DNA of 64,000 bases from positions 328,143 to 392,142 of the forward strand of contig VWZP01002203.1 of assembly GCA_013396995.1 (NCBI GenBank). Direction: 5' to 3'. The notes beneath the pieces are model-generated. The model searched no databases. It worked only from the letters and a program-made list of their open reading frames with translations, and was not told the origin of the DNA. This DNA is from Dicaeum eximium (taxonomy: Eukaryota; Chordata; Aves; Passeriformes; Dicaeidae). The translations under genes and the position numbers were made by a program. Positions within the stretch are counted from its first letter, which is position 1. Every line of letters begins with the position of its first letter. Positions 35,501 through 48,026 of the stretch are shown in pieces.

Positions 35501-38500
35501 TTCCTTTTGAGACGTTTTTTGCACGGCCAAACAGAGCCCATATTCATCACGGGTGCCTGCAGAATCATCAGCTCCTTTCTCTGTGACTGCCCGTGCCAGC
35601 CAGACTTTCAAGTGGCCACTCAGCTTCTCAGGGCAATTGTTCATTTAACATAGGCTTAGGTTTGGCTTTTAAAAGCAGTTTTGGAAAATATTCTGGTAAA
35701 CTTTTGCAGCAAGTGCAGGGAATAAGCTCTGGATGGCTCTTCAGGGGTTTCGCTGACTCCTGAGCACTCAGAGCTTTTAGGGAAGAGCTCCAAGGCTGCT
35801 CTGGCACTCCAGGAGCCCCCAGCAATGCTCAGAGTCATTAGCATGAGCTTCAGACTTCAGTCCTGACCACTTTTCAGAAGGGTCATCAGATTTCTGTCTT
35901 AATTTTCTCTTTCTGCAGCCTATGGATTAAAGGCAGAATTTAACATTTTGGTAATGGAATTATAGGGCAGCTTTGCTGCATCTGAGCTTAAAATTGTTCT
36001 AAATTGCCACGCTCCTGTCATCTCTGGTTTCAAGCACTGCTGGTGTGCCATGTGCTCAGATTGCAGGACGAGATTAAGAACCTTGAATGGACACTGTGTC
36101 TCAGCCAGCATCTCTTACCACATCAGAAAAAGTAATTCAGGAAAAATCAGTCATGTGGGCATCAACAGACATCCTCCCAAGCTGATTAGCCCGGTGGACG
36201 TGGCCCTAAACCTATTACAGCCAGCATCAGACCCCCTCTTTGTGTGCCAGGAGCCACGCCAGGCCTTCTCTTGGTGGTCATCTCCTGTGGGAGATCTGCT
36301 GGGGCTTAAAGCAGAGCTTTGGCCTTCACAGCCTCCAATAAATGATGCAGATCAGTGCTGGAAACTTCCCCGTGACTGAGAGCTGTACAGATAAACTGGA
36401 GAGGGGCCTGGGGGCTGGCTGCCCCCTGTGCCAGGGTGCCACTCATCCCGGAGCGGGGGCTTAGAGGGGCTTAGGGAAACCCTCCTGCTGAGCAGGATTT
36501 GGCCTGGGCTAGTTTGCCCTGAATTGTTTTCCCTTCTCATTTGGGGGTCCATCTTTCCCTCGCTGGGCTGCAGGAGGGCAGGGGGCTGAGCACGAGGCTC
36601 CTGAGGCAGTGAGGGGTCACCCAGAGCTTGGTGCTGGCCCCCTGCACCCATGGGTAGTGCCCAGCTCTGTTGGTCAGGAGCCACGGCAGAGGAAATGAGC
36701 TCTGGGTTATTTTTCCTCCTGCATTACATTTCCTCGATGCTGACATTAATAGTTGCTCGCATGTGTAATCAAAGCTGGGTTCTGCAGTCTCCTACAACCC
36801 CACACCTTCTGGTGATGTTTTTTATAGGTCCCAAATCCAAGTACAGCGCCTCAGCAGTGGAGACATCTCACCTTAAAATGGCTGACAGCTCACACCGAAG
36901 CTCTCAGCTCCTGCTCTCCTGTTTTATTTGGCTTTTGTTTTCCTTGCCTGGCTTTGCTCAGGCTGTGAGGTCTCACATTTTAGGGGATGGGCTGCAGAAA
37001 GCTGAAAGCAGCAGGGAGGAAGAATGTGAGTGTGCTGGGGTCCAGCTGCAGGGCAGACACAGCTCCAGCTTTATCCTCACCTGACAGGTGTCTCCATCCT
37101 GGGCACAGCAGGGTCCCAGCACCCTGGGCTCCTGCGAGGGCCTGGTGGGTCCAGCAGAACTACAGAATCCTGGGATGGTTTGGGTTGGAAGGAGCCTTAA
37201 ATCCCATCCAGCCCCACCCCTGCCATGGCAGGGACACTTCCACTGTCTCAGGCTGCTCCAAGCCCTGTCCAGCCTGGCCTGGGACACTGCCAGGGATGGA
37301 GCAGCCACAGCTTCTCTGGACACCTTGTGCCAGGGCCTGCCCACCCTCTGAGCAGAGAAAACCTGTCCCATTGCCCTGTCCCACTGTCCTGTCCCATTGT
37401 CTGTCCCACTGTCCTGTCCCATTGTCCTGTTCTACTGTCCTGTCCCATTGTCCTGTCCCATTGTCCTGTTCTACTGTCCTGTCCCATTGCCCTGTCCCAC
37501 TGTCCTGTCCCATTGTCTGTCCCACTGTCTTGTCCCATTGTCCTGTCCCATTGTCCTGTTCTACTGTCCTGTCCCATTGTCTGTCCCACTGTCCTGTCTC
37601 ACTGTCCTGTCCCATTGTCATGTCCCACTGCCCTGTCCCACTGCCCTGTGTCACAGAAATGCTGCCTGGCCTGGAGAGCTGTCTCTTCTTGCTTGGAAGC
37701 AAACTTTAAACTGGTGGAACTGGGCTGCTTTCATTACCTGGAGAGGTCCCAGTTCCTCCCAGGTGTGGTGGAACCCCAGCTGCCTTGGCATCAGCAGCCC
37801 ACCCATGTCCCCGCGGGTCTGAGGGCTCCTGACCTGTGCTGTGCTCCCTCCAGGGTGGGGCTGAGGCTCCTTAGTGTGGTGGAGAGCAGCTCTAAGTGGA
37901 AAGGATGGGACAGGAGAGCTTTCCTCCTCACCATTCCTGCTCAGGCACAGGCAGGGCAGCACCCATGGTCTGTGCTGTTGGAGCTGCTGGAGCTGGGGGC
38001 TCCCAGCACCCAGGAACCCCCACACCAGGAGCCCCCAGCACATCCCCGTGGCAGCTTAGGCAGGATGCAAGGATGGAAAATCCAATTTCCCACCGGGGTG
38101 GCTGGGGAGAATCCAGTTTTCTTCCTGTGCCTCGCCTCTTCGTGCAGGAGGAGCAGAATTTGCTGCTGGTGGCGTTGGGTTGTTCAGCTGGAAAATGGAG
38201 TGTCCTGTGAAGGCTTCTTTGCAAATCCTCTGAGATGCTGCTCAGGCCTTGCTCACAGTGGAAAATCTGACCTTGTGTTTTCTCTTTCAAGTCTCTGATG
38301 AGCTGTTCAGGGCTTTGAGCCGCTGTGGCTTGTGAAGGTGATTGGGAAGATGCACTTGTTCTGTGGGAACTTTAAAAAAACACGGGGGGTTTATTTCCCT
38401 GCCCACATTTATTTCATCTGCCCACGTTTTCCTAAAATTAAAGCACTTTTTCATCTATACTTAGAAGACAACACCAAATTTATTTTCATTAAAATGTTTA

Positions 38501-41500
38501 ACCAGCACCAGTGGGTTTTTTAAGAACAACCATAACATTACAATCCTGGGGTGAGGGAGAGAAACCCCATGGAAAGGCAGGATTTGACAGGAATATTCCA
38601 GGCTGTGCTGATGTTTTGAGCTCATCTATCAAATGTGTGCACTTGGAATTCGTTGCTACTTTGACTTCCCAAGGAAAAGCTGCGTGTTTTGTACATTGAA
38701 ATGTGGTTGTGGGGGTTTCATGGTTTGAGCCACAAAATCTGATTTTTTGGATGCTCTGCTTTCTAAGGTCCTTTGGAAGTTAAGTGATAAAACATCCTTT
38801 TAAAAAAAATCAACATTGAGAGCCCCAGGTAGGCAGCACACACCTCTGCTGTGACATCCTTCATTGTATTTACGGGAGCTCTCCCTCAGCACAAAGCTCT
38901 GGGCTCCCTGCAGGCTCCCAGAAGCTTGGAGAGGGTTGTTAATCCTGGCAGAACTGAGCAGAACTTCTCGCAGAAGCTGAGTACAAGTTTGCTGGCCTGC
39001 CAGAGAAGTAATCGTGTGGAATCAGAGGTCCTCAATTATTCATGTTTTCCAGAATCGCATTACTTCTTCCCAGGGCCTGTTTTATAAACGCTGCTGCTAT
39101 TTCTGATGGTAAATAACAATTTTGCATTATTTATGAGCAGATTTTTACAACTGCTGATGTTACAGCTGCTGCCAAAGCTCTGGGAAAACCATTAGTGCTG
39201 TTTGTTGTTGTTTCTTCCTTACACACAGCCCCTCCTGTCGTGAGCGTGATGAGGGGGATGATGGGGATGAGGATGATGATGGGGATGGTGGTGAGGATGA
39301 TGATGATGATGATGGTGATGATGCTGGGTGCCATCCCAAGTTTCCCTAAGCGCAGCACCAGTGAGGAACAGGGTACAGGTGCCCCAGGGTGACTTGGGTG
39401 GCCCCTGAGCTTGTGGCTGGTGCTCAGGGCTGACCTGAGGCAGGGATGGATGTGGGACAGGCCCCAGGCCGTGGCTGAACTCGCAGAGGAGGAAGAGGAG
39501 GAGCTCTGTCCCAGAGTTATGTGACAGAGTGGTCAGACCTTGGGGGTGGTTTGCCCACCGTGGGCTCTGCTCCATTTGCCCTGCTCTGTGACACCCCTGG
39601 GAGCTGCAGGAGGTGACACAGGTGACACAGGTGACTGTGAGAGCCACCAGCTGGGCTTCATCCTGTGGCTCCCGCTGCTGCCTCCGTGTCACCTGTCCCT
39701 GTCTCGTGCCATGCTGTTCCTGCAGGTGCAGCAGGAGCCAGTTGTGCCCTGTTCCCATCCCCAGGAGAGCTGGAGGAGCCTCTTATCTCTGCTGCTGCGT
39801 GCCTGGCCTCCAGCTGTGTCCCAGGGGCCAGCAGGGATATGGCAGGGCTGCTGGTGCTGGCAGGGGTGAGATCAGAGGCTCCCAGTGTGAGGGAGATGTG
39901 CCTGCACTGCGCTGCCCTCCCTGCTCACAGCCCTTCCCGGGCTCTGCCAGCACGGGACTGTGCTGGTCCTGCAGCTTCCCTCCTGCCTCTGGGGCCAGGA
40001 ATCACCTGGGTGTGCAGCAGGGGATGGTGCTCCCTGAGGCTGCCATCGGCTCTGTACCCGCCTGCAGGGCTGTGACACCTGCAGTGCCAGCACGGGCACC
40101 TGGGCAGCCCCAATGGGCACCTGGGCAGCCCCAGAGGGTACCTGGGCAGCCTAAACAGGCACCTGGGCAGCCCCAGTGGGCACCTGGGCAGATCTAAGCT
40201 AGATCAATAGGGCAGGTAATCAATAGGGCAGCCCCAGCAGGCACCTTAGCAGCCCCAGCAGCCCCTGCCCTTCTGTGCCCCTTGGGCCCACGCCAGGTCA
40301 CCAGGTAAAGGATTCAGGAATCCATCCTTCAGCCCCTGCTAAGCCAGCTGAAAAATGGCCCTGCTGCTCCCAGGGCAGCCTGTGCCACCTCCCCACAGCT
40401 GTCCTCTGTCCCCTCCAGCAGCCATCCAGCCCTTCCCTGGCTCAGTTGCCCAGCCAGCCCCAGTTCTTCCCTCCTCCCTGCCCCACAGGGACTCTGTGGG
40501 GCACAGCCCGACAGCAGAGAGCAGCACAGCACAAAGGCTCTGCAGGGACCTGCCCTAGCTGGTTATTTTTTCCCTCCCCAGCCTGTCTGGAGAAGAAGGT
40601 TCTCACCCTGCTCCGCACAGCAGGGCTCTGGGAGGCAGGAGCAGGTTCCACCTCCCAGAGGAGGAGCACGCAGGTGCTGGTTGGAGCCACCAACCAGAGG
40701 AGAGCCGGGCTGTGCCTCACAAACCCACGTTGCCATGGAGTGGAGGACGGGGCTGGATCAAACAGAGTAAAATGCAAACAGCAGCGAGCTGTGTCCTCCC
40801 TTCCTCCTGCAGATCTTCTCCATCGTGGTGTTCGGCTCCATCATCAACGAGTGCTACGTGAACAAGGACAGCCAGCACCCCGAGCTGCTCTGCATCTTCA
40901 ACGAGAATGAGAGTGCCTGCAGCTACGGCATCGCCGTGGGCCTCATCGCCTTCTTCGGCTGCATCTTCTTCTTCGTGCTGGACCTGTACTTCCAGCAGAT
41001 CAGCAGCGTCAAGGACCGCAAACGGGCCGTGCTGCTGGACCTGGGCCTCTCCGGGACCTCTGCCCTGNNNNNNNNNNNNNNNNNNNNNNNNNNNNNNNNN
41101 NNNNNCCCTGCCCTCCCCTGCCCAGCCCTGCCCTCCCCAGCCCTGCCCATCCCAGCCCTGCTCTGCCCAGCCCTGCCCTGCTCTGCCCCCCTGGGTCATT
41201 GCTGTGCCCTGCCCCTCCTCTCTCGAGCCTTCCCCGCTCCTCCCGTGGCCTGACACAACCTGTGTGTCTTTAAAGTTTGCTTCCAAGCAAGAAGAGACAG
41301 CTCTCCAGGCCAGGCAGCATTTCTGTGACACAGGACAGAGGGACAGGGCAGTGGGACAGGACAGTGGGACAGGACAATGTGGGTGGCAGGGAAATTGTCC
41401 CATCCAGCCACGGGCTCAGTGAGCACTGAGGAAGGCAGATGGGGTGGCTGGGTGTGAGAAGCGACTGCTCACTCTAAACATTTAAAAGGTTTATTAAACT

Positions 41501-44500
41501 TTAACAAGGATACAGCAAAAGAACTAAATAAGGAAAAACAGGCCAGGGAGCTGCCCTCGTGTCTGGTTCATCTACTCGACTGCTGCTCCTCCTTTTATAC
41601 CCTCGGTGTTGCAAACGCCAACCTTAACCCTGCCCAAAGTCTGTCTGATAACTCTTCATCGCTGTCCATTGGTGTTGGCTGCTCTCTTGTAACTTGATTG
41701 GGGGTCAGGTGTTGCCATGCCATGCCTCTGGTACCAGCCTGCCCCTCCCCAAAATACCCGGATCGGCAGGAATACAGCAGTGCTGGGAGGGGGCACACTG
41801 CAGCAGCATCACTCCTAAATTGTGAGAGCCAAGAGCCTCATTGCTCACCTACAGCACGGGCACGGTGCTCTGCCCTGCCCTGCCAAGCCCAGCCCTACTC
41901 TGCTCTGCCCTGCTCTGCTCTGGGAGCTGCCTGGCTCCGTTTGCAGCTGCTCCTCTGCATTCCCAGGCTCTGTCAGCAGTCCCAGGTGATTTATCCAGCA
42001 CAAACATCGCTGATGGCTCTCTGTCCCAAATGAAGACATCCATCATCACCTCCCTGCCTTGTCCGTTGTTCAGGCTGTTCTCTCCTCGCTGCAAAGCTCA
42101 TTTCCATGGTGCTGGAGCATCCAGCCCTTGTTAGATAAAATTTACAGCCCCTTCCGTGGGGCTCGGTGCCTGAAATCCTTGGATTCAGGCGGAAGGGGGA
42201 CATCACATCCATCTTGTGGCTGCTGCTGCGTGTCACGGAGCCAGGCTGGGACCCTGCCTCTCATCCTGCAGCCTCTGCTCCCTGCCAGGCACGGGGGGTC
42301 TGGCACTGCTCTCAGACTCTGCCTCCTTCCTCCTTCCTCCCTGTGATGGATCCACGGAGAGGAGAAAGGAGAGAATCATCGGATCCTGGAATGGTTTGCT
42401 TGGAAGGGACATTAAAGGCCATTTGGTTCCACCTTCCACTAGACCAGGATGCTCCAAACCCAGGGATGGGGCAGGCACAGCTTCTCTGGGCACCCTGTGC
42501 CAGAGCCTTCCCTCACACGGGAGAAATTCTTCCTAAAATGCATCTGGGAAGTCACTGGGTGGTAACTCTGGGGCACAGGTGGGGCTTCAGGCAGGGCCAC
42601 CACGCTGAAAGCAGCATTTACAACCTTCTCTTCCAGCTGCTCTTCCAGCTGCTCCCACAGACAGGCGTTTGCTGGAGACCAGGCTGTGATGAGGGTGGTC
42701 ACACATCTTCCCTGGTGTTTGCACTCGGTTGGCTGCAGATCCTTAAATGATCATTATCTCCTGGCTCCCGGCGCTTCCTGGCTCTGCTTTTCCCCGGAGC
42801 TGGAGGGAGTGGAGCTGCTGATGCAGCCGGAGCTGAGGCTGGCACACGCAGCCTCACCCCGTCACTGCCAGCTCAGCCCTCTCGGGGGCTTCCAAAATTC
42901 CTGTCAGTGCCCCGAACATCAAACCACGCCTGGCTTGTGCTGCTGGAGGTGCCTGACCCCATCTCCTCCCCTGGCAGTGGTACCTGCCTTGCCCATGGCA
43001 CTAGGGGCATCCTCTTGCTGCCCAGAGCTGCTCTGGAGGGGAAAAGGCTTCTCTGCCATCCCAAAACCTCCTGAAGTGCACGGGGTGCAGAGGAGGCGGC
43101 CCCAGCCCTTCCTGGTGTCAGGATGGGGAAGGTCGGTGCTGCAGAGGGATTTGGCAGCTGCAGTACCCAGCGCAGCCGTGCTGGCTCCGGGCTGTGCATG
43201 ATGTCATTTTAACTCCTGACACCCCGGGGTGCCACCAGGGCTGGGGCGGCTCTGGGGACACAATGGCAGCGGGGGATCAGTGGCAGTGTCCTGCCAGGGA
43301 GGACGAGCTGCACTGGGGCCAGTGTTACACACAGGAACAGCTCCCCCTCCACAAACCAGTGCCAGCCCCTGTCCCCTGTGCCAGCCCTGTGTCCCCAGCC
43401 TTGTCCCTGAGCCTAACCAGTGCCAGCCCCTGTCCCTTGGGCCAGCCCTGTGTCCCCAACCTTGTCCCTGAGCCATCCTGCTGCTCCACAGTGTGAATTA
43501 ACCTTTGGGAGCTGCTCTTGTTTCACCTCTGGGCTTTTCACTTCCAAACTACCCCCAGTGTGATTCTGAGCAGTGGCTGAGGTCCAAATGTAGGGGTTGG
43601 AGCTGCTTTCCATTCCAGGGAACGGCTGCTGGTGAAGCCCCCTGGTAACAGCAGGGGAACAGAAAATATCCCTGAATTACAGGGTGACCTTTAAGCAGCA
43701 AACCCCAGAGGTCTCATTTAATGAGACATTTAATGATGTCAACGAGTCACTGTCCTGAAGGGAAGTGAAAACGCTTGTGCAGAGGTTTGGGTGGGTTTGG
43801 TGACAGGATTGGCACGTTCCCTGCAGGTTTCCTGGCCTTCCTGTGGTTTGTAGCCTTCTGCTTCCTGGCAAACCAGTGGCAGAGGACGACGCTGACCAGG
43901 GGCTTCTCGCAGGGCGCCGACGCCGCAAGGGCGGCCATCACCTTCTCCTTCTTCTCCATCATCGTCTGGGTGAGGGCAGAGCTCGGGGGCAGAGCAGAAA
44001 TGAAACCTGCCCTGGCTGCAGGGGGAGGCTGGGGTTTGCAGAAGTGGGTGCAGTGCTGGGGAAACCTGCAGGGAACTGCTGGGTTCTTCCCAGGACAGCT
44101 TCAGCTCAGTCTGCTCTGCCTGGGCAATTCCAGGCTTCCCTTCCTCCCTTCCCATTGGAAAGGTGTTGCCAGCCATGATCTGCCCTGATTTCAGGAGCTG
44201 GTTGGAGCCCCAGGGCGGCTCGTGGGAGGCAGAGAGTCCCCAGGAGCAGATCTCTGCCCTGAGCAGGTTCATGGGATCGCTGGGGCATTTTGGGAGCTCT
44301 CAGGTTCATCAGCTCCCTCCTGGGACAAGCCAGACTGGCCCCTCTGCTGTCCACCTGCGGAAGGGGCTTTAGAAACCCCCTTTGCTCCCATTTTTGGCTC
44401 CACCTGGGCAGAGGGACTTCAGCCGGGGCTGTGTGAGACCCTGGGGCTCACCTGGACCCCACAGGAGCTGGGGGGCTGTGCCACTGCAGAGCCCTGTGTG

Positions 44501-45666
44501 GAGAGGCAGGGATGGCTCCCTCCATCCCTCCTCCAGCTGTTCCTGGGCACAGAGCCCCGGGATGTGCTCTAATTCCACACTGCCTTCAAAGAACCGGGGC
44601 AAAACCAGTGCGAGGCTTTCCAGCAGCAAGCCTTGCTCCAGTTCTCCCCACTTTAACTGCTCCCTGCTTTGTGATTATCCCAACAAATCTCCTTTAATCC
44701 CAGCTCTTCCCCATCGCTGACTGCCACAGGGAAGGGCAGTGGGGGGATGTTCCCCATCCCATCAGCATCTGCTCCCACCCCGGGGGGCTGTGGGGACACC
44801 GCTGTCACCCTGTCCCATCCCAAAGGATGGCCGGGATGCTTGGGAAGCCATTCCTGGCCTCTACAGGCATTTTTTAGCCTCCTCAGCGCGACATTTACAA
44901 ACTAATTGAATTGTTAATGAAGCCTCCTCGAACAGAGCGAGCGCGGCTTTGCCGCCCACATTTCCCACCGTTTGCAACCTCAATTCCAGCAACCTGGAAA
45001 GGGGTGAAGGAGTCTCGGCAGAGCTGACCTATTTTCCTGGGCTGGCCCTCGGCAGCTTTCCCTCCCCACAGCAGATGCCTTTATTTGGGCCAGCTGTGCC
45101 AGATGTGCACAGCCAGGGCCCCCCAGCCCAGGCAGAGCTCTGGGGCCACCCTGTCCCTCAGAAATGGCCTCAGGAGGGTTCGGGGGGGCTTTGGGGTGGG
45201 TTCAGCAGGTGACAGCAGCAGTGGGGCAGTGCGGTGCTGACGGGGGCTCGGTGCTTTGCAGAGAGATGGGGATGGGGGTGCTGAGGGATGGGGGTCCGGA
45301 GGGGTGCGGGGTCACGGGGGGACACGGGGTCCTGGTGGGANGGGGTGTCCCGGGGTTGCGGGGTCCCGGGGCGTTGCGGGGTCCCCCCGCGGGCCCGGGG
45401 CGCTGTGGGGTGGCAGCCGTGCCCCGTGTGACTCTGTCCCTCCTCCGGTGGCGCAGGTGGTGCTGGCGCTGCGGGCGCTGCAGCGGTACCGCCTGGGCAC
45501 GGACATGTCCCTGTTCGCCACCGAGCAGTTCGGCACCGAGCCCAGCGCCTCCTACCCCGGCTACCCCGGCGGCAGCGGCGCGGAGAGCACCGAGACCTAC
45601 CAGAGCCCCCCGTTCACCGAGACCTTAGAGCCCAACCCCAAAGGTTACCAAGTGCCAGCCTACTGA
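32596..45666 (+). CDS. SYNGR3: SYNGR3, synaptogyrin 3
   Basis: Tetraspan MARVEL-domain protein of synaptic vesicles; the mammalian protein binds the dopamine transporter and tau. Exons: 32596-32694 (33 codons, MEGSSFGAG start), 40813-about 41053, 43827-43969 and 45457-45666 (TGA); 693 nt, 230 codons, against 229 in human. Four hydrophobic segments are visible: FSIVVFGSII (exon 2), IAVGLIAFFGCIFFFVLDLY (exon 2), FLAFLWFVAFCFLA (exon 3) and ITFSFFSIIVW (exons 3-4). The cytosolic tail carries RLGTDMSLFATEQ and tyrosine-rich TETYQSPPFTETL, ending YQVPAY. The first ATG is preferred because it matches human residue 1. Odd: no GT follows the expected exon 2 end (LLDLGLS, then one G); the sequence runs GGACCTCTGCCCTG straight into an assembly gap. 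The frame is exact if the exon ends at 41053, so the gene itself is probably intact. Confidence 0.93.
32768..32965. repeat. Two adjoining minisatellites in SYNGR3 intron 1
   Basis: First, about five units of GGGCTGTGGGCAGTGGCC (18-20 bases) up to about 32866. Then about five 20-base units of TGCATCGTTCCCGGTGCCGG from about 32868 to 32965. They start within 75 bases of the exon 1 donor. Confidence 0.9.
37160..37370 (-). mobile_element. CR1 LINE 3' fragment
   Basis: Well-preserved CR1 tail: GGATGGTTTGGGTTGGAAGG, CTGCCATGGCAGGGACACTT and GCCAGGGCCTGCCCACCCTC. It abuts the TGTCC array that follows. Confidence 0.88.
37371..37660. repeat. TGTCCCACTGTCC array
   Basis: About 28 imperfect 9-10-base units alternating TGTCCCATTG, TGTCCCACTG and TGTTCTACTG with CCTGTCC spacers. 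A shorter reverse-complement copy lies at 41340-41385. Confidence 0.9.
37649..37710 (+). repeat. Left arm of inverted repeat around SYNGR3 exon 2
   Basis: This 62-base segment, starting CTGTGTCACAGAAATG and ending GCAAACTTTAAA, recurs as its exact reverse complement at 41269-41330. The matching TGTCC repeat continues on the outer side of each copy. Confidence 0.9.
39240..39330. repeat. GAT-rich microsatellite
   Basis: Interrupted (GAT/GGGGAT)n run ending in six GAT units, in SYNGR3 intron 1. Confidence 0.9.
40088..40260. repeat. 20-bp minisatellite in SYNGR3 intron 1
   Basis: About seven units of GGGCACCTGGGCAGCCCCAG, becoming irregular after 40195. Each unit contains the E-box CACCTG. Confidence 0.9.
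41068..41105. other. Assembly gap, 38 N
   Basis: A run of 38 N lies 14 bases after the expected end of SYNGR3 exon 2. The right side is low-complexity CCCTGCCCAGCC sequence, a likely cause of the break. Confidence 0.99.
41106..41200. repeat. CCCTG/CCCAGCCCTG low-complexity run
   Basis: Pyrimidine-rich tandem of CCCTGCCC, CAGCCCTG and CTGCTCTG words directly right of the assembly gap. A similar shorter run lies at about 41870-41925. Confidence 0.9.
41269..41330 (-). repeat. Right arm of inverted repeat around SYNGR3 exon 2
   Basis: Exact reverse complement of 37649-37710, followed at 41331-41385 by the reverse complement of TGTCC-array units. It lies about 215 bases after exon 2. Confidence 0.9.
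42370..42545 (-). mobile_element. CR1 LINE 3' fragment
   Basis: CR1 tail in SYNGR3 intron 2: CCTGGAATGGTTTGCTTGGA, CACCTTCCACTAGACCAGG and CACACGGGAGAAATTCTTCC. Confidence 0.85.
43358..43480. repeat. About 61-bp duplication, two copies
   Basis: Two adjacent copies of CCAGTGCCAGCCCCTGTCCC through CTTGTCCCTGAGCC in SYNGR3 intron 2. Confidence 0.85.
45341..45341. other. Ambiguous base (N)
   Basis: Single N in G-rich SYNGR3 intron 3, about 115 bases before exon 4. Confidence 0.95.
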
Positions 45667-47986
45667 GGGGCTGCGGCGGGGCCCCCCCGCCCGCTCCCCC
45701 ATGTCTCCAGCCCCGTTTCCTTGCCGTGGCCACTCAGTGCCGGGTCCCTTTATTAGCTCGTTGTGCAGTGAATTCTGTACAGTGGTATTGGTTCTTGTCT
45801 TACCTGTCCCAGGGTTTCTAAAAGCAGTGTTCCCTCTAAGCCAGGAGGAAGGAAGGTTGGTACCAGGTCACCTACTCGTGGGGAAGGGGAGGAAATGTCC
45901 CCTCTGAGCTCTGCTGGGAAAGCCCAGGACACCTTTTCCTCTTAGAAAACAGCAGCTGAGGAATTATTATCTCGTTCTTCCAGAGCTAACACAGAATCCA
46001 TCGAGGGTGGGTGGGCAGTGGGGAGAGCTGGCCCTGTGCTCCCGCTGCGGGGCTTCCATGGAAAGTGCCAAATTCCCAGGGAAATCGGTGGGGTCTGTGT
46101 TGTTTTCCTTTGTATATATTTGCTGTACAAAACAAACATCCAAGCAGGTGTTTAGAACTTGGTTTAGAGGCACGGGAGGGGCACAGCAGGCTGGGGTTGG
46201 GATCAGGATCCAGATTGCTTCTACACTTCAACACGTTCTGGCTGAGGATTTAAAAAGTTACTGTTCGTAAGTGGAAACCAGCAGGAGCTGGGAGTAGCCT
46301 GTGATCAGTGGGAATGCAGCACTTTGTGGTTCCACTTCTTCCTGGGGGATTGGGAAGTTTGTAAATTCCTGAGGAATTTTTGGTTGGCAGCGCTGACACA
46401 TCCTCACCTGGAGAGGCGAGGACCAAAGTGAGGGGCTCAGACTCGACATCCAAGGCCTTTAGGAGCAATATTGGACTTGTATTTTTATTCTGGGAGCAGC
46501 CACCGTCTGTCAGCTGCAGCAGAGCCCCGGGTGGGGACACGTGTGTCACCTGCAGCCTCCAGAAATGAGGGCTTCAGGCAAAGGGAAAGAATGAGGGAAT
46601 GGCTTCACAGGCCATGAGAGACCATCCCTGCGGGCTCATGGCCTGTGTTTGGAAACGGTGTGGGAAAAGAGGGAGTGAAAAGCATCCAGGAGAGAGGCTC
46701 AGGTTGGGGTTCAGCTGCAAAGAACAAAGAGAAGGACAGAACGTGTAAAACCCAGCAGGTCCTTGTCAGCCACCTGCCAGCTTTCCCTGCCCTGTGGCAG
46801 CTGCTCCAGGCTGTGTCTCTAAGGGCTGAGCAGAGGAGCTGAAAGGTGAATGCCAGCCCCGCTGGTGGCAGCTCCAGCCCCGCTGGTGGCAGCTCCAGCG
46901 CCCTTGGGACATCCCGGCTCTCCCAGCCTCTCTCTGCCTCACCACCACTGCCTTCCAGCCTCGTGAGCAGCAATAGCCACCACCTGTCCCCTCCCTGCCA
47001 CAGCTCCTGGTCGCCATCACCACTCATCCTGCTGCTGAGTCGCAGATCAGTGCTCTAATTAACGAGCAGCAGATAAATGCACTAATTAAGCAGCCGCTCA
47101 TCCCGAGGTGTCACTGCCGGTGGTGAAGGCGTTCCTTGCCTTGGCTCCAGGTCCTGGCTGTGCCCAGCTCCTCACAGGTGCCTCAAGGACACCCCAGCCC
47201 AGTGCAGGATCAGCCTCAAGGAATTCCGGGATCTTTGTGGTTTTGTGGAGTCGGTTTTGCTGGGAAAGAAAAAAAAAAACCCCGAGGATTTTAATACAGG
47301 GTATGGTAGAACTGTAGCAATATTTTCCTTAGAGGGAACACTGAAACTTTAGCAGCACAAACAGTACTTGTGTTAATATTTTAGCAAAATTATAATCAAT
47401 TTAAATGTTTAAATTGATTGTATGTGAGATAATGTTCGTTGGGTACAGTGTATTTTTTCTAACTATAATATAACTGTTCCAGAGTTTCTGTGTAACCGTA
47501 AAGAGCTAAAGCTGTGTCTGCCTGCGGGACACTCCTGCCCCGTGTGCCCCCGTGCTGAATATTACACGCTCTGAATGTCCCCCCGAGGCCTGCATTGCCT
47601 TTCTTTGTCCCCACACGCACATCCCACCCCGCTCTGGCCTCTGGAGCAGCAGCAGGGCCACGGGGACGGCACCAGCACAACTCCTGGTGCTCCCCAAAGT
47701 CAGGGGTACCTTCTCCTTGCAGGGGGCACCCACTGCTGTGCTGGGCAGGGAGAGGGGAAGGAAGGGCTGGGTGCCTCGGGAATGCTCCTGGATGAAAGCA
47801 GAGCTGGGAATGACCTGCCCAGCCTCATCACTCAGCAGGCACCTGCAGAGAGGCCAGCCCTGACCCTCTGCCCCCGAAGTGCCGGTGCCAGGCAGTGCAG
47901 GGTGGCACCTGGGCTGGGCTGGCACCGGGATGGGCAGCTGGGACAGGCAGGAGGCACAGCTGGAGCCACTGGAATGGCTGTGGAAA

Positions 47987-48026
47987 TTCCCTTCCCTTCC
48001 CTTCCCTTCCCTTCCCTTCCCTTCCC
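47987..48026. repeat. (TTCCC)n microsatellite
   Basis: Eight tandem TTCCC units in the probable SYNGR3 3' UTR. Confidence 0.92.

Larger units (their letters stand above)
32695..40812 (+). other. SYNGR3: SYNGR3 intron 1
   Basis: An 8.1-kb intron with GT at 32695 and AG at 40811-40812. It holds two 18-20-bp minisatellites at its 5' end, a CR1 fragment at 37.2 kb, a TGTCC array at 37.4-37.65 kb, a GAT-rich run at 39.24 kb and a 20-bp minisatellite at 40.1 kb. No separate gene is recognised inside it. Confidence 0.75.

Noticed and set aside
37160..37822. Several 110-240-codon frames rich in Cys-Pro-Thr-Val-Leu or Gly-Gln-Trp-Asp
   Set aside because: They read through the TGTCC array and a CR1 tail, with no homology beyond the repeat.
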